Below, in pieces: positions 24,372 through 33,537 of a stretch of DNA of 64,000 bases (position 1 is its first letter; the number at the start of each line of letters is the position of its first letter). The notes beneath the pieces are model-generated. The model worked only from the letters and a program-made list of their open reading frames with translations. It was not told the DNA's origin and did no database searches. Where the stretch lies: the NCBI GenBank assembly GCA_937925635.1, contig CALALX010000121.1, positions 1 through 64,000 of the forward strand, given 5' to 3'. Origin of the DNA: an uncultured Caulobacter sp. (GTDB lineage Bacteria > Pseudomonadota > Alphaproteobacteria > Caulobacterales > Caulobacteraceae). The translations under genes were made by a program, and so were the position numbers.

Positions 24372-24851
24372 GAAGCGGCGGCTCCCAGACAGACCGTCCC
24401 AAGCCGGAACACCCGGCCGTCGGTCAGCGGGAACAGAGCAAAGCCCGGTCCGAGGAGCTTAACAAGTGGTTAACGTGAGCAACATGGTTAATACGCACGG
24501 GATTCCGATGGGTTAGCCACGAACGTTCCGTCGCGGCATGCGGAGCCCCCCACGGCGGCGCGCGGGACGGTTCGCGGCCGCTCCCGAGGCTCTCGAATCG
24601 AAAACACCTGCCCGGAGGGTTCTACAATCTCACCTGGCTCCGAGCCAAGGATCCCCCGAATTCCTTTGTGCGACCACGGAATCAGCGGCTTTTCACCCTT
24701 GGACATTGCTCCGTATACGGCGCATCCACAGGAATATCGCGGAAAGTTATCCACAGACTGTCAAGAAAGCTTCACAGTCGGCTCGAATGGCGCCTAGCCT
24801 TGTCTCCAGAGGCCGGGCACTCCATCGGCCGAGGGAGGTGAAGAAGAAAAA
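24372..24851. promoter_or_regulatory. Long divergent regulatory region
   Basis: No gene is visible in these 480 bases. They hold a perfect CtrA box (24459-24474), three GANTC methylation sites (24501, 24595 and 24679), a DnaA-like site (24722) and a perfect DnaA box TTATCCACA (24747-24755). The divergent genes are the helical-repeat operon (minus) and a small secreted protein (plus). Confidence 0.6.
24459..24474. promoter_or_regulatory. CtrA box TTAACAAGTGGTTAAC
   Basis: This is a perfect match to TTAA-N7-TTAAC, the binding site of the cell-cycle regulator CtrA. It lies 88 bases upstream of the minus-strand gene start and 378 bases upstream of the plus-strand gene, so the minus-strand operon is the likelier target. 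Confidence 0.65.
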
Positions 24852-25166
24852 ATGTCCATCGCGCTTACCGGAATTGTCGTCGCCATCAGCCTGTTCGCGA
24901 GCGAGCCGGCCGCCACGGGTGATCTGGTTGACGCCGCCGCCACCCAGTCCGCCGCAAAGCCGCTGGTGGTCTGTGACCGCGACGAGGCCTCGCGCCGCGC
25001 CTTCAAGCGGCAGTTCGGCCGCGTGGAGTTCGTCACGGCCCAGGGCGTGATCAACGGACGCGGGGATGGCCAGCGTTGGGACACGCCCCGCTGCATCACG
25101 CCGGCGGAGTTCACCAAGCTGCGACGCATGACCGACCTCGGCTACGCCCAGGTGGCGAACCGGTAG
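24852..25166 (+). CDS. Small secreted protein, unknown function
   Basis: This is a 104-residue protein with a hydrophobic, signal-like N-terminus (about 1-17). GGGAGGTGAAG before the ATG is a strong ribosome-binding site. The mature part has two cysteines (VVCDRDEASRR and PRCITPAEF) and is charged. No family is recognised. Repeat family B follows the gene at once and may act as a terminator. Confidence 0.6.
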   Translation: MSIALTGIVVAISLFASEPAATGDLVDAAATQSAAKPLVVCDRDEASRRAFKRQFGRVEFVTAQGVINGRGDGQRWDTPRCITPAEFTKLRRMTDLGYAQVANR

Positions 25167-25172
25167 GCGCCG

Positions 25173-25278
25173 TGCGTCCTTCGACACGGTCCTTCGGGCC
25201 TGTTCAGGATGACGTGTGATGAGCCTTCAAACTACGTCATCCTGAGCAGCCCGCGCAGCGGGCGTGTCGAAGGACGCA
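25173..25278. repeat. Inverted pair of family B intergenic repeats
   Basis: 25173-25213 and 25236-25278 are inverted copies of GTCATCCTGA...GTCGAAGGACGCA, also found singly at 12994-13034. The left copy has an internal variation. Together they form a long stem between the convergent genes for the small secreted protein and prfC. Confidence 0.75.
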
Positions 25279-25303
25279 AGGGGCCGGCCGAGATCCGCTC
25301 CCC

Positions 25304-26914
25304 CTACCCCCGTTCCTTCGTCCGCTGGAATTCGACGTTCGGGTACCGTTCGCCGACGTAGCTGACTTCCCAGGACGACTTGGCCATGAACACCGGGGCG
25401 CCGTCGATGTCGTCAGCCATGGCGGTGCGGTGCTTGGAGGCGAAGTCCTCGATGTCGGCCGCCTTGCCGGCCAGCCAGCGGGCTTCGGCGTAGGGCGAGG
25501 CCTCGAAGATGACGTCCAGCTGGTACTCGTTGGCCAGGCGGTCGGCCATGACCTCGAACTGCAGCTGGCCGACGGCGCCGACCACGAAATCGGAACCGAT
25601 GATCGGCCGGAACAGCTGTGTCACCCCCTCCTCCGCCAGGCCTTCCAGCGCCTTCTTCAGGTGCTTGGCCTTGAGCGGGTCCTTGACCCGCACGCGCTGC
25701 AGGATCTCCGGCGCGAAGTTGGGCAGGCCGGCGAAGCGGACGACGCCGGTTTCCGACAGGCTCTCGCCGACGCGCAGGACGCCGTGGTTGGGAATGCCGA
25801 TGACGTCGCCGGCGTAGGCCTCCTCCGCCAGCTCACGGTCGCTGGCGAAGAACATGATCGGCGCGTTGACGCTCATCTGCTTGCTGGGCGTCTCGCCGCG
25901 CACGCCGGTCGAGAAGGTCTTAAGCTTCATGCCGCGGGTGAACTTGCCGCTGGTCAGCTTGAAGAAGGCGATCCGGTCCCGATGGTTCGGGTCCATGTTC
26001 GCCTGGACCTTGAACACGAACCCGGTGACCTCCGGATCGCCCGGGGCGACGTGAGTGTCCTGCCCGGCCCGCTGGGCGGCGCGGGCCCGGGGCGGCGGGG
26101 CGTAGGCGGCCAACGCGGCCAGCAGCTCGTCGACGCCGAAGTGGCGAAGGGCGCTGCCATAGATCACCGGCGTCATATGGCCTTCCAGGAAGGCCTGCGG
26201 GTCGAAGGGCTTGGAGGCTTCCTGAACCAGCATGGCCGCCTCTTCCAGCTCGCCCTGTTCGTCGGGGTCGAGGACGGTCGACATGGCGTTGGAGTTGAAG
26301 GCGACCGGTGCGGGATGGCCCTCTTCACGAGACTTGCTGAACGGGATGAACTTCTGCGTTCGCAGGTCGAGCATGCCCTTGAACCGCCCGCCCGAGCCGG
26401 CCGGCCAGTAGAGCGGCGCGGGATCCAGGGCCAGCTTGGAGGCGATCTCGTCGAGCAGTGCGAAGGGATCCTGCGCCTCGCGGTCCATCTTGTTGATGAA
26501 AGTGACGATGGGAATGTCGCGCAGACGGCAGACCTCGAACAGCTTCAAGGTCTGCGGTTCGATGCCCTTGGCGGCGTCCAGCACCATGACGGCCGCGTCC
26601 GCGGCCGTGAGGGTGCGATAAGTGTCTTCGGAGAAGTCCTCGTGGCCCGGAGTGTCCAGCAGGTTGAACATCAGGCCGTCGTGGTCGAACGTCATCACGC
26701 TGGCGCTGACGGAGATGCCGCGTTCGCGCTCAATCTTCATCCAGTCCGAGCGGGTGCGGCGGTTCTCGCCGCGCGCACGCACCGCGCCGGCCGCCCGGAT
26801 CGCCCCGCCGGCCAGCAGCAGGTTCTCGGTCAGGGTCGTCTTGCCGGCGTCAGGGTGACTGATGATGGCGAAGGTGCGCCGGCGCGCGGCTTCGAGGGCT
26901 GTGCTGGAGGACAT
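25304..26914 (-). CDS. prfC: Peptide chain release factor 3
   Basis: RF3 is a GTPase that recycles RF1 and RF2 from the ribosome after peptide release. I start at MSSSTALEAARRRTFAI (536 residues), which matches the family's short lead into the G1 loop SHPDAGKTTLTE. A start ten codons earlier is also open. G3 (DTPGHEDF) and G4 (NKMD) are intact, and domains II and III follow. Confidence 0.95.
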   Translation of the reverse strand: MSSSTALEAARRRTFAIISHPDAGKTTLTENLLLAGGAIRAAGAVRARGENRRTRSDWMKIERERGISVSASVMTFDHDGLMFNLLDTPGHEDFSEDTYRTLTAADAAVMVLDAAKGIEPQTLKLFEVCRLRDIPIVTFINKMDREAQDPFALLDEIASKLALDPAPLYWPAGSGGRFKGMLDLRTQKFIPFSKSREEGHPAPVAFNSNAMSTVLDPDEQGELEEAAMLVQEASKPFDPQAFLEGHMTPVIYGSALRHFGVDELLAALAAYAPPPRARAAQRAGQDTHVAPGDPEVTGFVFKVQANMDPNHRDRIAFFKLTSGKFTRGMKLKTFSTGVRGETPSKQMSVNAPIMFFASDRELAEEAYAGDVIGIPNHGVLRVGESLSETGVVRFAGLPNFAPEILQRVRVKDPLKAKHLKKALEGLAEEGVTQLFRPIIGSDFVVGAVGQLQFEVMADRLANEYQLDVIFEASPYAEARWLAGKAADIEDFASKHRTAMADDIDGAPVFMAKSSWEVSYVGERYPNVEFQRTKERG

Positions 26915-26965
26915 GGCGGCGGGGGTTAGCGGTCTCGCCGCCATTTGTCACGCGGCGCGGCGGCG

Positions 26966-28516
26966 TCACTTGCCGCGGGATCGTTCGATCTCGGCCAGCA
27001 TCGCCCGGGCGATCGCCGCGCCGGAGCCGCCGTGGGGATTGTTGGCCACCGGCAGCAACAGGGGCTCGGCCTCGTCCCAGCGACGGCGCATCATCAGGGC
27101 GCGCGCGGCCTCGATGCGAACACTGTCCACCTGCGGCGCCAGCGCGACGGCGTTGCCGAGGACATCCAGCACGTTGTCGTTCGGGTAGTCGCGCTCGCCC
27201 TGACGGCTGCGCGCATATTGCAGAAGGGTCCGGTACTCGTTCGGCTCGGCGGCGTTGGCCTTCAGCAGCAGTCGGCCGGCCTCGTTCATCAGACCCTTGC
27301 GTTCGGCGGGATCGGTGGCGGCGAAGGCGCGGGCCAGGGTGTCGACAGCCTTCATCCGCAGGCTGTCGGCGTCCCGCGCGTCGGCGGCGATCAGGCGATC
27401 GAGGATGGCCCGCCCCGTGGGGGCATCGCCGTACTCGAGCTCGACACAGGCCAGGGTGCGCTGGGCCAGGCCGTCGGCGGGATGAAGCGCGGCCTTGGTC
27501 CGGACACGCTCGACGAAGGCGGCGCGCTCCCGCTCGGCCTTGGCTGACTTTTCTTCCTTGTCGTCGTCTTCCTCATCGTCGTCGATGTCGCGATCGCCGC
27601 CGCAACCGGCCAGCGTGGCCCGCAGGTTTTCCAGCAGCAGGTCGTCCGCCGACCTGGGCATGGCGGTCACCGCAACCGGCGCCGGAGTGTAGTTCGGGCG
27701 GGTGAAGCGGGTCGAGGGGATGCCCTTCTTGAGGTAGGATTTCAGCTTCGCGTCGAAGGTCTCCAGGCTCTCGCCGGTGGCCTCGGTCCAGGCCGGGACC
27801 GACTCCTTGCCCTCCCCGAGCAGCCGGACATAGGCGAACAGCTGCTTCCGTCGGGCCGGGTCGGACAGCATGTAGTGGGTCATCAGCCAGGACTGGGCGT
27901 AGTAGCCGAAAACCTGGTCGCCCTTCAGTTCGCCGGTGCGCTTGCTGAGCACCACGTCGGTCGGCGTCCAGTCGCCGTTCATCAGGGTATAGGCGCGACC
28001 CTCGTTGTAGCTGCCGATTTCGAAGCTGCCCGGCTTCAGCTTGGCGGTCATGTAGTACTCGGCGAAGCCTTCGACGAGCCAGCCGGGATGCTTGCCCGCC
28101 AGGTACTGCATCATGAAGTGGTGCGCGTATTCGTGCAGGATGGTGTCGTCGCCGTCGCGGTCGCTCTGGCCGCGCTTGCCGATGGCGAAGATCGTGTAGG
28201 GCGAGGCCGTGTAGAAGCCGGCCAACGCCTCCGAGGCGCCGGGCGAAACGCGGCGCATGTCGACGGCGTCGTTGACGAGATAGATCTCAAGCTTCCGCTC
28301 GGGCCTGCCGTTGGGATCCAACCCGAAGAACACGCGCATCAAGGTGTCGAAGTCCTCGAGCTTGACCGCGTACTCGCGCAGCTTGAGCTCGGACCCGTTG
28401 CTGTAGAGGACGAAACGCTCCGTCTCGCCGCGCAGCCACTTAGCGTTCGCGACGCCCGGCGCGCACAGCGCCGCCACCGCGGCCACAACAGCCGCAATTC
28501 GCCCGACAATCGGCAT
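26966..28516 (-). CDS. Secreted HExxH metallopeptidase-like protein with helical repeats
   Basis: This 516-residue protein has a signal peptide (cleavage near VANA, residue 25). The zinc motif HEYAH is at 128-132 and a downstream Glu in LVEGFAEYY at 148-155 fits a gluzincin (peptidase MA/DUF1570-like) active site. A very acidic linker (about 313-335) separates this from a C-terminal TPR-like region. GGGGGAGTGGGG precedes the chosen ATG. The substrate is unknown. Confidence 0.75.
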   Translation of the reverse strand: MPIVGRIAAVVAAVAALCAPGVANAKWLRGETERFVLYSNGSELKLREYAVKLEDFDTLMRVFFGLDPNGRPERKLEIYLVNDAVDMRRVSPGASEALAGFYTASPYTIFAIGKRGQSDRDGDDTILHEYAHHFMMQYLAGKHPGWLVEGFAEYYMTAKLKPGSFEIGSYNEGRAYTLMNGDWTPTDVVLSKRTGELKGDQVFGYYAQSWLMTHYMLSDPARRKQLFAYVRLLGEGKESVPAWTEATGESLETFDAKLKSYLKKGIPSTRFTRPNYTPAPVAVTAMPRSADDLLLENLRATLAGCGGDRDIDDDEEDDDKEEKSAKAERERAAFVERVRTKAALHPADGLAQRTLACVELEYGDAPTGRAILDRLIAADARDADSLRMKAVDTLARAFAATDPAERKGLMNEAGRLLLKANAAEPNEYRTLLQYARSRQGERDYPNDNVLDVLGNAVALAPQVDSVRIEAARALMMRRRWDEAEPLLLPVANNPHGGSGAAIARAMLAEIERSRGK

Positions 28517-28593
28517 CGCCCCACTCCCCCGTTGGCGTACGCGCCTCAACCGGGGAGCACCTTAGGTCAGGCCTCAGCCCTGGGTAAAGGGGA

Positions 28594-28974
28594 TCAGGCG
28601 GCGAGGCGACGCCAGACCTGGCGGTCGGCTTCCAGCGTGGTGAGTCCGCCGTGCTGCTGGCGATCGTAGAGCAGACCCATGACCTCGAAGCCGATCGAGG
28701 CATAGCGGGATTGCACGTGGTCGATCGGGCAGCCGCGCGTCGGCGCGATGAACAGGGCGGCGTTGATGTCCGGCTGCTTGGCGACGATCAGGGCGGCCAG
28801 GCGCATGGCGCGCTCCGGCGCGACGCGATGCAGCAGAGGCTCTTCCGCGAACATCTCGCAGCCGAGCTGGTTCACGAACGGCATGGTCAGCTTGGCGAAC
28901 CTGCGCGCCGCCACCGGCGGGGTAAGGTCGAGCGTGTCGAGGTTGAGGACAACCTCGTTCATCAGAAAGAGCAT
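28594..28974 (-). CDS. Hypothetical protein
   Basis: This is a 126-residue soluble protein of no family I recognise. The start is uncertain: ATG codons at 28974 and 28962 are both open and neither has a good ribosome-binding site. The sequence has a mixed alpha/beta look, with three Cys/His-containing stretches of no clear pattern. It lies alone between the metallopeptidase and the DUF1491 gene, on the same strand as both. Confidence 0.55.
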   Translation of the reverse strand: MLFLMNEVVLNLDTLDLTPPVAARRFAKLTMPFVNQLGCEMFAEEPLLHRVAPERAMRLAALIVAKQPDINAALFIAPTRGCPIDHVQSRYASIGFEVMGLLYDRQQHGGLTTLEADRQVWRRLAA

Positions 28975-29070
28975 GGGCGTACTGCGGCCGGGGGACTTTT
29001 CAGGCTCACCCTAGGCCGCCGGGGCTTTCAGCCGCGTTTAGGAACGCGGTTAACGGGCGAAGGCCCGAGA

Positions 29071-29403
29071 TCAGGTCTTCTCGACCGCCTCGACCAGGAA
29101 GTGACGGCCTTCGGCGTCCTCGATTTCGACGACCCACAGATCGGGATCGATGCGGACGGCGCGCGCGATGTAGGCGTCGAGATCAGGCTCGACCTCGGAT
29201 TTCACCGGCTGCATCCAGACCCGCTCGCCGTCGCCACGCGTGGCTTCGCTGTAGAGCACCGCCGTGCCGGACCGGCGATTGACCACCTTGACCAGGACAG
29301 CGCCGGCCCGCGGATCGCCCTTGCGCGCGACGGCCGCGAACGCTCCGCCCTGCTCGGCCCGCCGGATCAGGGCGCCGACCCAGATGTCGCTCGAAAGAAG
29401 CAA
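29071..29403 (-). CDS. DUF1491 family protein
   Basis: This 110-residue protein matches the alphaproteobacterial DUF1491 family, whose members share the opening SSDIWVGALIRRAEQGGAFA and the segment KGDPRAGAVLVKV. Function is unknown. The start is a TTG with GGAGG four bases before it. I see no better ATG. Confidence 0.8.
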   Translation of the reverse strand: MLLSSDIWVGALIRRAEQGGAFAAVARKGDPRAGAVLVKVVNRRSGTAVLYSEATRGDGERVWMQPVKSEVEPDLDAYIARAVRIDPDLWVVEIEDAEGRHFLVEAVEKT

Positions 29404-29483
29404 GACGCCTCCGCTAACCGAACCGCAACCCGCGTTCGCCTAAGTTCGCGGGGGTCGCGAAGCATAGGGGAAAAGAACAGGCC

Positions 29484-30389
29484 ATGACGAGCCCGCGCGG
29501 CCGATGGACGGGATGGATCGCCGGAGTCGGCGTCCTGGCCCTCGCCACCTCGGCCCTCGCCGCCAGCGCCCTGGACCTGCTCTACGAGCGGACGGTGATG
29601 ACCGCCGCCGACGCTCGCTGCCGCCTGTTCGAGCCGGCGGTGGGCGCGGCGCTCGACTCATCCCGCGCCCAGGCTCGCGGCGCGTCGCTGCGCTCCGGGG
29701 CCAACGCCGCCGCGATCGCGGAAACGGAACGCCGGGCCCGTTCGCGCGCGGCGGCCACGCCCTGCGGGTCGAAGGACATGACCGTCGCCGCCGATCGCGT
29801 GCGGCTGGCCTTCGCTGGCTATGCCAAGCTCAGCCGGATGACCTGGCCGGGGGACACCGCCGACTGGCGCGGCGACCGCACGATCACGCGCCGGGGACCG
29901 TTGTGGCGCCTGGCCCAGACCTCTGCCTTCGGGCCCGACCGCATGGTCTTCGGCCTAGCCGGCGAGGAGGCGCCCGGGACCCTGCAGGCGGCCGTGACCT
30001 TCGCGGACGGCCGCACGCCCTACGCCGCGCGGCTGGTGATGCGCGATCAGAACCGCGCGCCGCGGCCCTATCTCGACCGCACCAGGGCCGGCGCGGGCGG
30101 CAAGCTGCCTTTGAAAGCCCGCACGCCGCCGCCGGGAGCCACCCGGGCTATCGCCGCCGAGGCGCGCAGCGTCTCGCCGGAACGACTGCGCCCCGTCGGC
30201 GCCAAATCCGCCCTGGTCTTCCGGTTCCCGATGCGGGCGGCCGACGCGCTCGCCGACCTCGATCCTCGCGAGGCCGTGGCCGTCGACTTCGTGTTCGCTG
30301 GTCCGCGGGGCGACGAGGTGCGACGCGCCTATGTCGAGGTTGGCGACTTCGCGGCCGGCCGAGCCTTCCTGAGGGTTCCGGTCAGCTAG
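29484..30389 (+). CDS. Secreted hypothetical protein
   Basis: This is a 301-residue protein with an N-terminal hydrophobic segment (residues 10-29) that could be a signal peptide or anchor. It contains two cysteines (DARCRLF and ATPCGSK). No family is recognised. It converges on the DivJ-like kinase gene and overlaps that gene's stop by four bases. Confidence 0.6.
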   Translation: MTSPRGRWTGWIAGVGVLALATSALAASALDLLYERTVMTAADARCRLFEPAVGAALDSSRAQARGASLRSGANAAAIAETERRARSRAAATPCGSKDMTVAADRVRLAFAGYAKLSRMTWPGDTADWRGDRTITRRGPLWRLAQTSAFGPDRMVFGLAGEEAPGTLQAAVTFADGRTPYAARLVMRDQNRAPRPYLDRTRAGAGGKLPLKARTPPPGATRAIAAEARSVSPERLRPVGAKSALVFRFPMRAADALADLDPREAVAVDFVFAGPRGDEVRRAYVEVGDFAAGRAFLRVPVS

Positions 30390-32089
30390 CGGAGCGGATT
30401 GAAGGCGATGACATTGTCGCCGACCGGGGGCGGCAGACCGCGCCCGGCCGACAGCAGGACCGGCAGGCGCACCGCGACGGTGGTCCCTTCGCCCAGCACG
30501 CTCTCAATGGTCATTTCGCCGCCGTGCAACTCGGCGAAGGACCGCACCAGCGACAGACCCAGGCCGGTGCCCATCTGACGCCGGCTGTTGTCGCCGACCT
30601 GCTCGTAGGGTCGACCCAGGCGCTCAAGGTCCTCCCTGGAAATGCCGACGCCGGTGTCGGCCACGATCAGTTCCAGTTCGCCGTCGTAGCCGTGGGCGGT
30701 GACGGTCACCGAGCCGCCCTTGGGGGTGAACTTCAGCGCGTTGGAGACAAGGTTCAGCACGATCTGCTTGATCGCCCGGCGATCGGCGTCGACCTCCATC
30801 GGCTCCGTCGGCAGAACGCCGCGCAGCCGAACGCCGACGCCGTCGGCCTGCAGGCGCATCAGGCGAAGCGACGCCGACACCGCCTCGCGCGCATCGAAGG
30901 TCTCGCGCGAAAGCTGGAAGCGCTCGGCCTCGATCTTCGACATGTCGAGCACGTCATTGATCAAGTCCAGCAGATGCTGGCCGGATTCGTGGATCAGCTC
31001 ACCGTACTCGGCGTACTTGTCGGGAAGGGCCCCGAACATCCTGGCGCGCATGATGTCCGAGAACCCCATGATGGCGTTCAGCGGCGTGCGCAATTCGTGG
31101 CTCATGTTGGCCAGGAAGCGCGACTTGCCGGCGGCCAGAGCCTCGGCGTCCTGACGCGCCTGATCGAGCGAGGTTTCCCGCGCCCGCTCGCCCGTGGCGT
31201 CCCGGACGACCGCCAGAAGGAGATTTTCCTCGACGCGGCGGATCCGCACCGAGGCCCAGCGGTCCATGGCCCCCGCGGGCGCGAAGCCGACCTCGGCCCA
31301 GCCGTCCGAGGCGGCGGCGCGCAGCGCGTCCTGGATAGCGGCGCGGTCAGGCCCGTTCTGGGCGGCGGCGAGCAGGCCATTGGCGGCCACGGCCTCGGCG
31401 GCGACGCCCTCAGGCGCCCGGCCGTACATCGCGCGGATCTTTCCGTGCGGGAACAGCGACAGGATCAGCCACGGCTGCTCGTCGAGCACAGCCCGCAGGC
31501 GCTCGACCTCGTCGTCGCGACGAACCTCTCGGCGATTGGCGCGGCGTTCCGCCAGGATCAGCCCCACGCCGAGCCCCAGTCCCGTCGTCGCCAGCGCCAA
31601 CAGCCCGGCCCAGAAGCCCGGGCCGCCGGCCTCCGCGGGAGGCGCAACACCCGACAGGCCGGCCAGCGCCGCCACCGTCGCGGCGATGAAGGCGAGGGCC
31701 GCGCCCTCGGCCAGGCGGCGACCGCCGCCAAGGGCCGACGCGGCCGCGACCGGCGCCAGGCACCAGACCGCCAGAGGGCCCGCCACGCCGCCGGCCAGGA
31801 CGCAGGCCAGGCCGCCGGCCGCGCTCCACAGGGCCAGCATCAGGCTCCGTCGCGACTCCGTCGTCAGCGCCCCGGGCAGGAGGCCGACCGCGGCAGGAGC
31901 CGCTCCGACCAGCAGCGCCGGCACGATGGGCCAGAGTCTGTCAGGATAGGCGAAGGCCAGGCTGATCGCCGCCGAGACGCAAGCCGACAGCCAGCCGGCG
32001 CACCAGAGCCGCGCGGCGCCCAGGGTGTCCGCGTGCGCCGCCGGGGCGACGGCGCCGGGATCGGCTTCGTCGGTCGCGCTTTCGCCCAC
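30386..32089 (-). CDS. divJ: Membrane sensor histidine kinase, DivJ-like
   Basis: DivJ phosphorylates DivK and PleD in the Caulobacter cell cycle. Six hydrophobic segments lie in residues 28-185, then a PAS-like region, then HisKA with the H-box SHELRTP (His331) and the long match to FLANMSHELRTPLNAIMGFS, then HATPase with NLVSNALKFTPKGG and GTGLGLSLVRSF. I use a GTG at 32089 (567 residues). The longer reading to 32320 adds unlike residues and overlaps the divergent gene. The assignment as DivJ, not another kinase, is by resemblance from memory. Confidence 0.6.
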   Translation of the reverse strand: MGESATDEADPGAVAPAAHADTLGAARLWCAGWLSACVSAAISLAFAYPDRLWPIVPALLVGAAPAAVGLLPGALTTESRRSLMLALWSAAGGLACVLAGGVAGPLAVWCLAPVAAASALGGGRRLAEGAALAFIAATVAALAGLSGVAPPAEAGGPGFWAGLLALATTGLGLGVGLILAERRANRREVRRDDEVERLRAVLDEQPWLILSLFPHGKIRAMYGRAPEGVAAEAVAANGLLAAAQNGPDRAAIQDALRAAASDGWAEVGFAPAGAMDRWASVRIRRVEENLLLAVVRDATGERARETSLDQARQDAEALAAGKSRFLANMSHELRTPLNAIMGFSDIMRARMFGALPDKYAEYGELIHESGQHLLDLINDVLDMSKIEAERFQLSRETFDAREAVSASLRLMRLQADGVGVRLRGVLPTEPMEVDADRRAIKQIVLNLVSNALKFTPKGGSVTVTAHGYDGELELIVADTGVGISREDLERLGRPYEQVGDNSRRQMGTGLGLSLVRSFAELHGGEMTIESVLGEGTTVAVRLPVLLSAGRGLPPPVGDNVIAFNPLR

Positions 32090-32281
32090 TGGTCCTTCCG
32101 TCCCCTCGCCCGCCTTCGAGCTCGACGGGAAGACTATCCTTCTCGCGGAGTCGGCTCCAGACCGCTCGCGCCCCGCGCGACGCACGACCGTGGAGTTCGC
32201 CAAGCCGACTGTGGACGGAAATCTCCTTATCGGAAACGGACCGGTAAGCGCGTTGGCCCACAATGGGGGGTAGTCGCAGAC

Positions 32282-33085
32282 ATGAGGCTTGCGCCGCCGA
32301 TGCCCCGGACGGCCCGCCAATCGACCGACCCGCCATCACGCGACGCCGCCGAATCCCGCCGCGAGGACCACCTCGCGCGTCACGCCGCCGGCCTCGACGA
32401 GGGCAAGCGTCAGTTCCTGCGCATGGTCAGTCACGAACTGCGGACACCGCTGAATTCGATCATCGGCTTCTCCGAGATCCTGATCGCGGAGCTGTATGGC
32501 CCGCTGGGCGCTCGACAGTACCGCGAGTATGCGCAGCACATACGCCAGAGCGGCGACAGGCTGCTCAAACTGGTCAACCAGATTCTTGAGATCGCGCGGC
32601 TGGAAGGCCAGGTCGTCGACCTGGATCCGCGTCCGGAGGCCCTGGACCACGTCTTCGATGATGTGCGCGTTCAGGTGAAGGAGGAACTGGCTCTGCACCG
32701 CGCTCACCTCGTCGTCGAGGACGAGGGCGCCCTTCCCACCGTGATCGCGGACGCCCGCGGCGTTCGAAGTCTCTTCCGGAACCTGGTCGAGAACGCCATC
32801 GTCTACGGGCCGGACTTCGGAACGGTGGCCGTTCGCGCCCGCCGCCGGGGCGCAACGGTCGAGATCGACATCGAGGACAATGGCGAAGGCGTCGACCCGG
32901 CCGACATTCCGAGGCTCATGAATCCCTTTGCGCAAGGAGAGAACGCCCTGACCCGCGACTCCGACGGGGCAGGTCTCGGTCTCTCCATCGCCCGCCTCAC
33001 CGCCCAGGCGATGGGCGGCGCGCTGGTCATGACCAGCGCGCCGGGCCTGGGAACGTGCGTCACAGTGACCTTGCCCGCGGCCTGA
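32282..33085 (+). CDS. Soluble sensor histidine kinase
   Basis: This is a 267-residue kinase without membrane segments or a sensor domain. It has HisKA with VSHELRTPLNSIIGFSE (His51), a HATPase N-box NLVENAIVYG and a G-box GAGLGLSIARL. It is divergent from the DivJ-like gene with a 192-base spacer. Lacking its own input domain, it may be driven by a partner protein. The start ATG lies about 12 bases after a G-run, and an ATG 18 bases further on is an alternative. Confidence 0.85.
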   Translation: MRLAPPMPRTARQSTDPPSRDAAESRREDHLARHAAGLDEGKRQFLRMVSHELRTPLNSIIGFSEILIAELYGPLGARQYREYAQHIRQSGDRLLKLVNQILEIARLEGQVVDLDPRPEALDHVFDDVRVQVKEELALHRAHLVVEDEGALPTVIADARGVRSLFRNLVENAIVYGPDFGTVAVRARRRGATVEIDIEDNGEGVDPADIPRLMNPFAQGENALTRDSDGAGLGLSIARLTAQAMGGALVMTSAPGLGTCVTVTLPAA

Positions 33086-33107
33086 CGGCCCCTTAAGTCC
33101 CCGGCGC

Positions 33108-33533
33108 ATGGCCGAGACGATTACATCCGCGCTGGAAGACCTGGTCGCCGAGTTCGAACTGCTCGGCGACTGGGAAGAACGCTACCGCTACGTGATTGAC
33201 CTCGGTCGGGAGCTTGAGCCCCTGACCGACGGCGAGCGATCGGAGGCGAACAAGGTGCGCGGGTGCGCCAGCCAGGTGTGGCTGGTGACCGAGCCGCAGG
33301 CCGACGGCACGATCCGCTTCCGTGGCGACTCCGACGCCCACATCGTACGTGGCCTGATCGCCGTCCTGCTGCGGCTGTTTTCCGGCAAGTCGGCCTCCGA
33401 GATCGCCGGCTTCGACGCGAAGGCGGCCTTCGACCGGCTCGGCCTGGCGGGCGCGCTGTCGAGTCAGCGCTCGAACGGCCTGGCCTCGATGGCTGCCCGC
33501 ATCGCGCGCGACGCCAGCGCCCTGGCGGCCTGA
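33108..33533 (+). CDS. sufE: SufE, sulfur acceptor for Fe-S cluster assembly
   Basis: SufE accepts sulfur from the SufS cysteine desulfurase through a conserved cysteine, here Cys53 in VRGCASQVWLV. At 141 residues the length is normal. It follows the soluble kinase by 22 bases on the same strand. No other suf gene is in the window. Confidence 0.93.
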   Translation: MAETITSALEDLVAEFELLGDWEERYRYVIDLGRELEPLTDGERSEANKVRGCASQVWLVTEPQADGTIRFRGDSDAHIVRGLIAVLLRLFSGKSASEIAGFDAKAAFDRLGLAGALSSQRSNGLASMAARIARDASALAA

Positions 33534-33537
33534 AAGG

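Noticed and set aside
24372..24851. Chromosomal replication origin
   Set aside because: CtrA and DnaA sites fit, but the flanking genes are not those of Caulobacter Cori, the box count is low and no AT-rich unwinding region is clear.
29504..32281. Upstream part of a 1193-residue plus-strand open frame
   Set aside because: Only its last 267 codons (from 32282) match a family; the earlier part is antisense to the DivJ-like kinase and has shadow composition.
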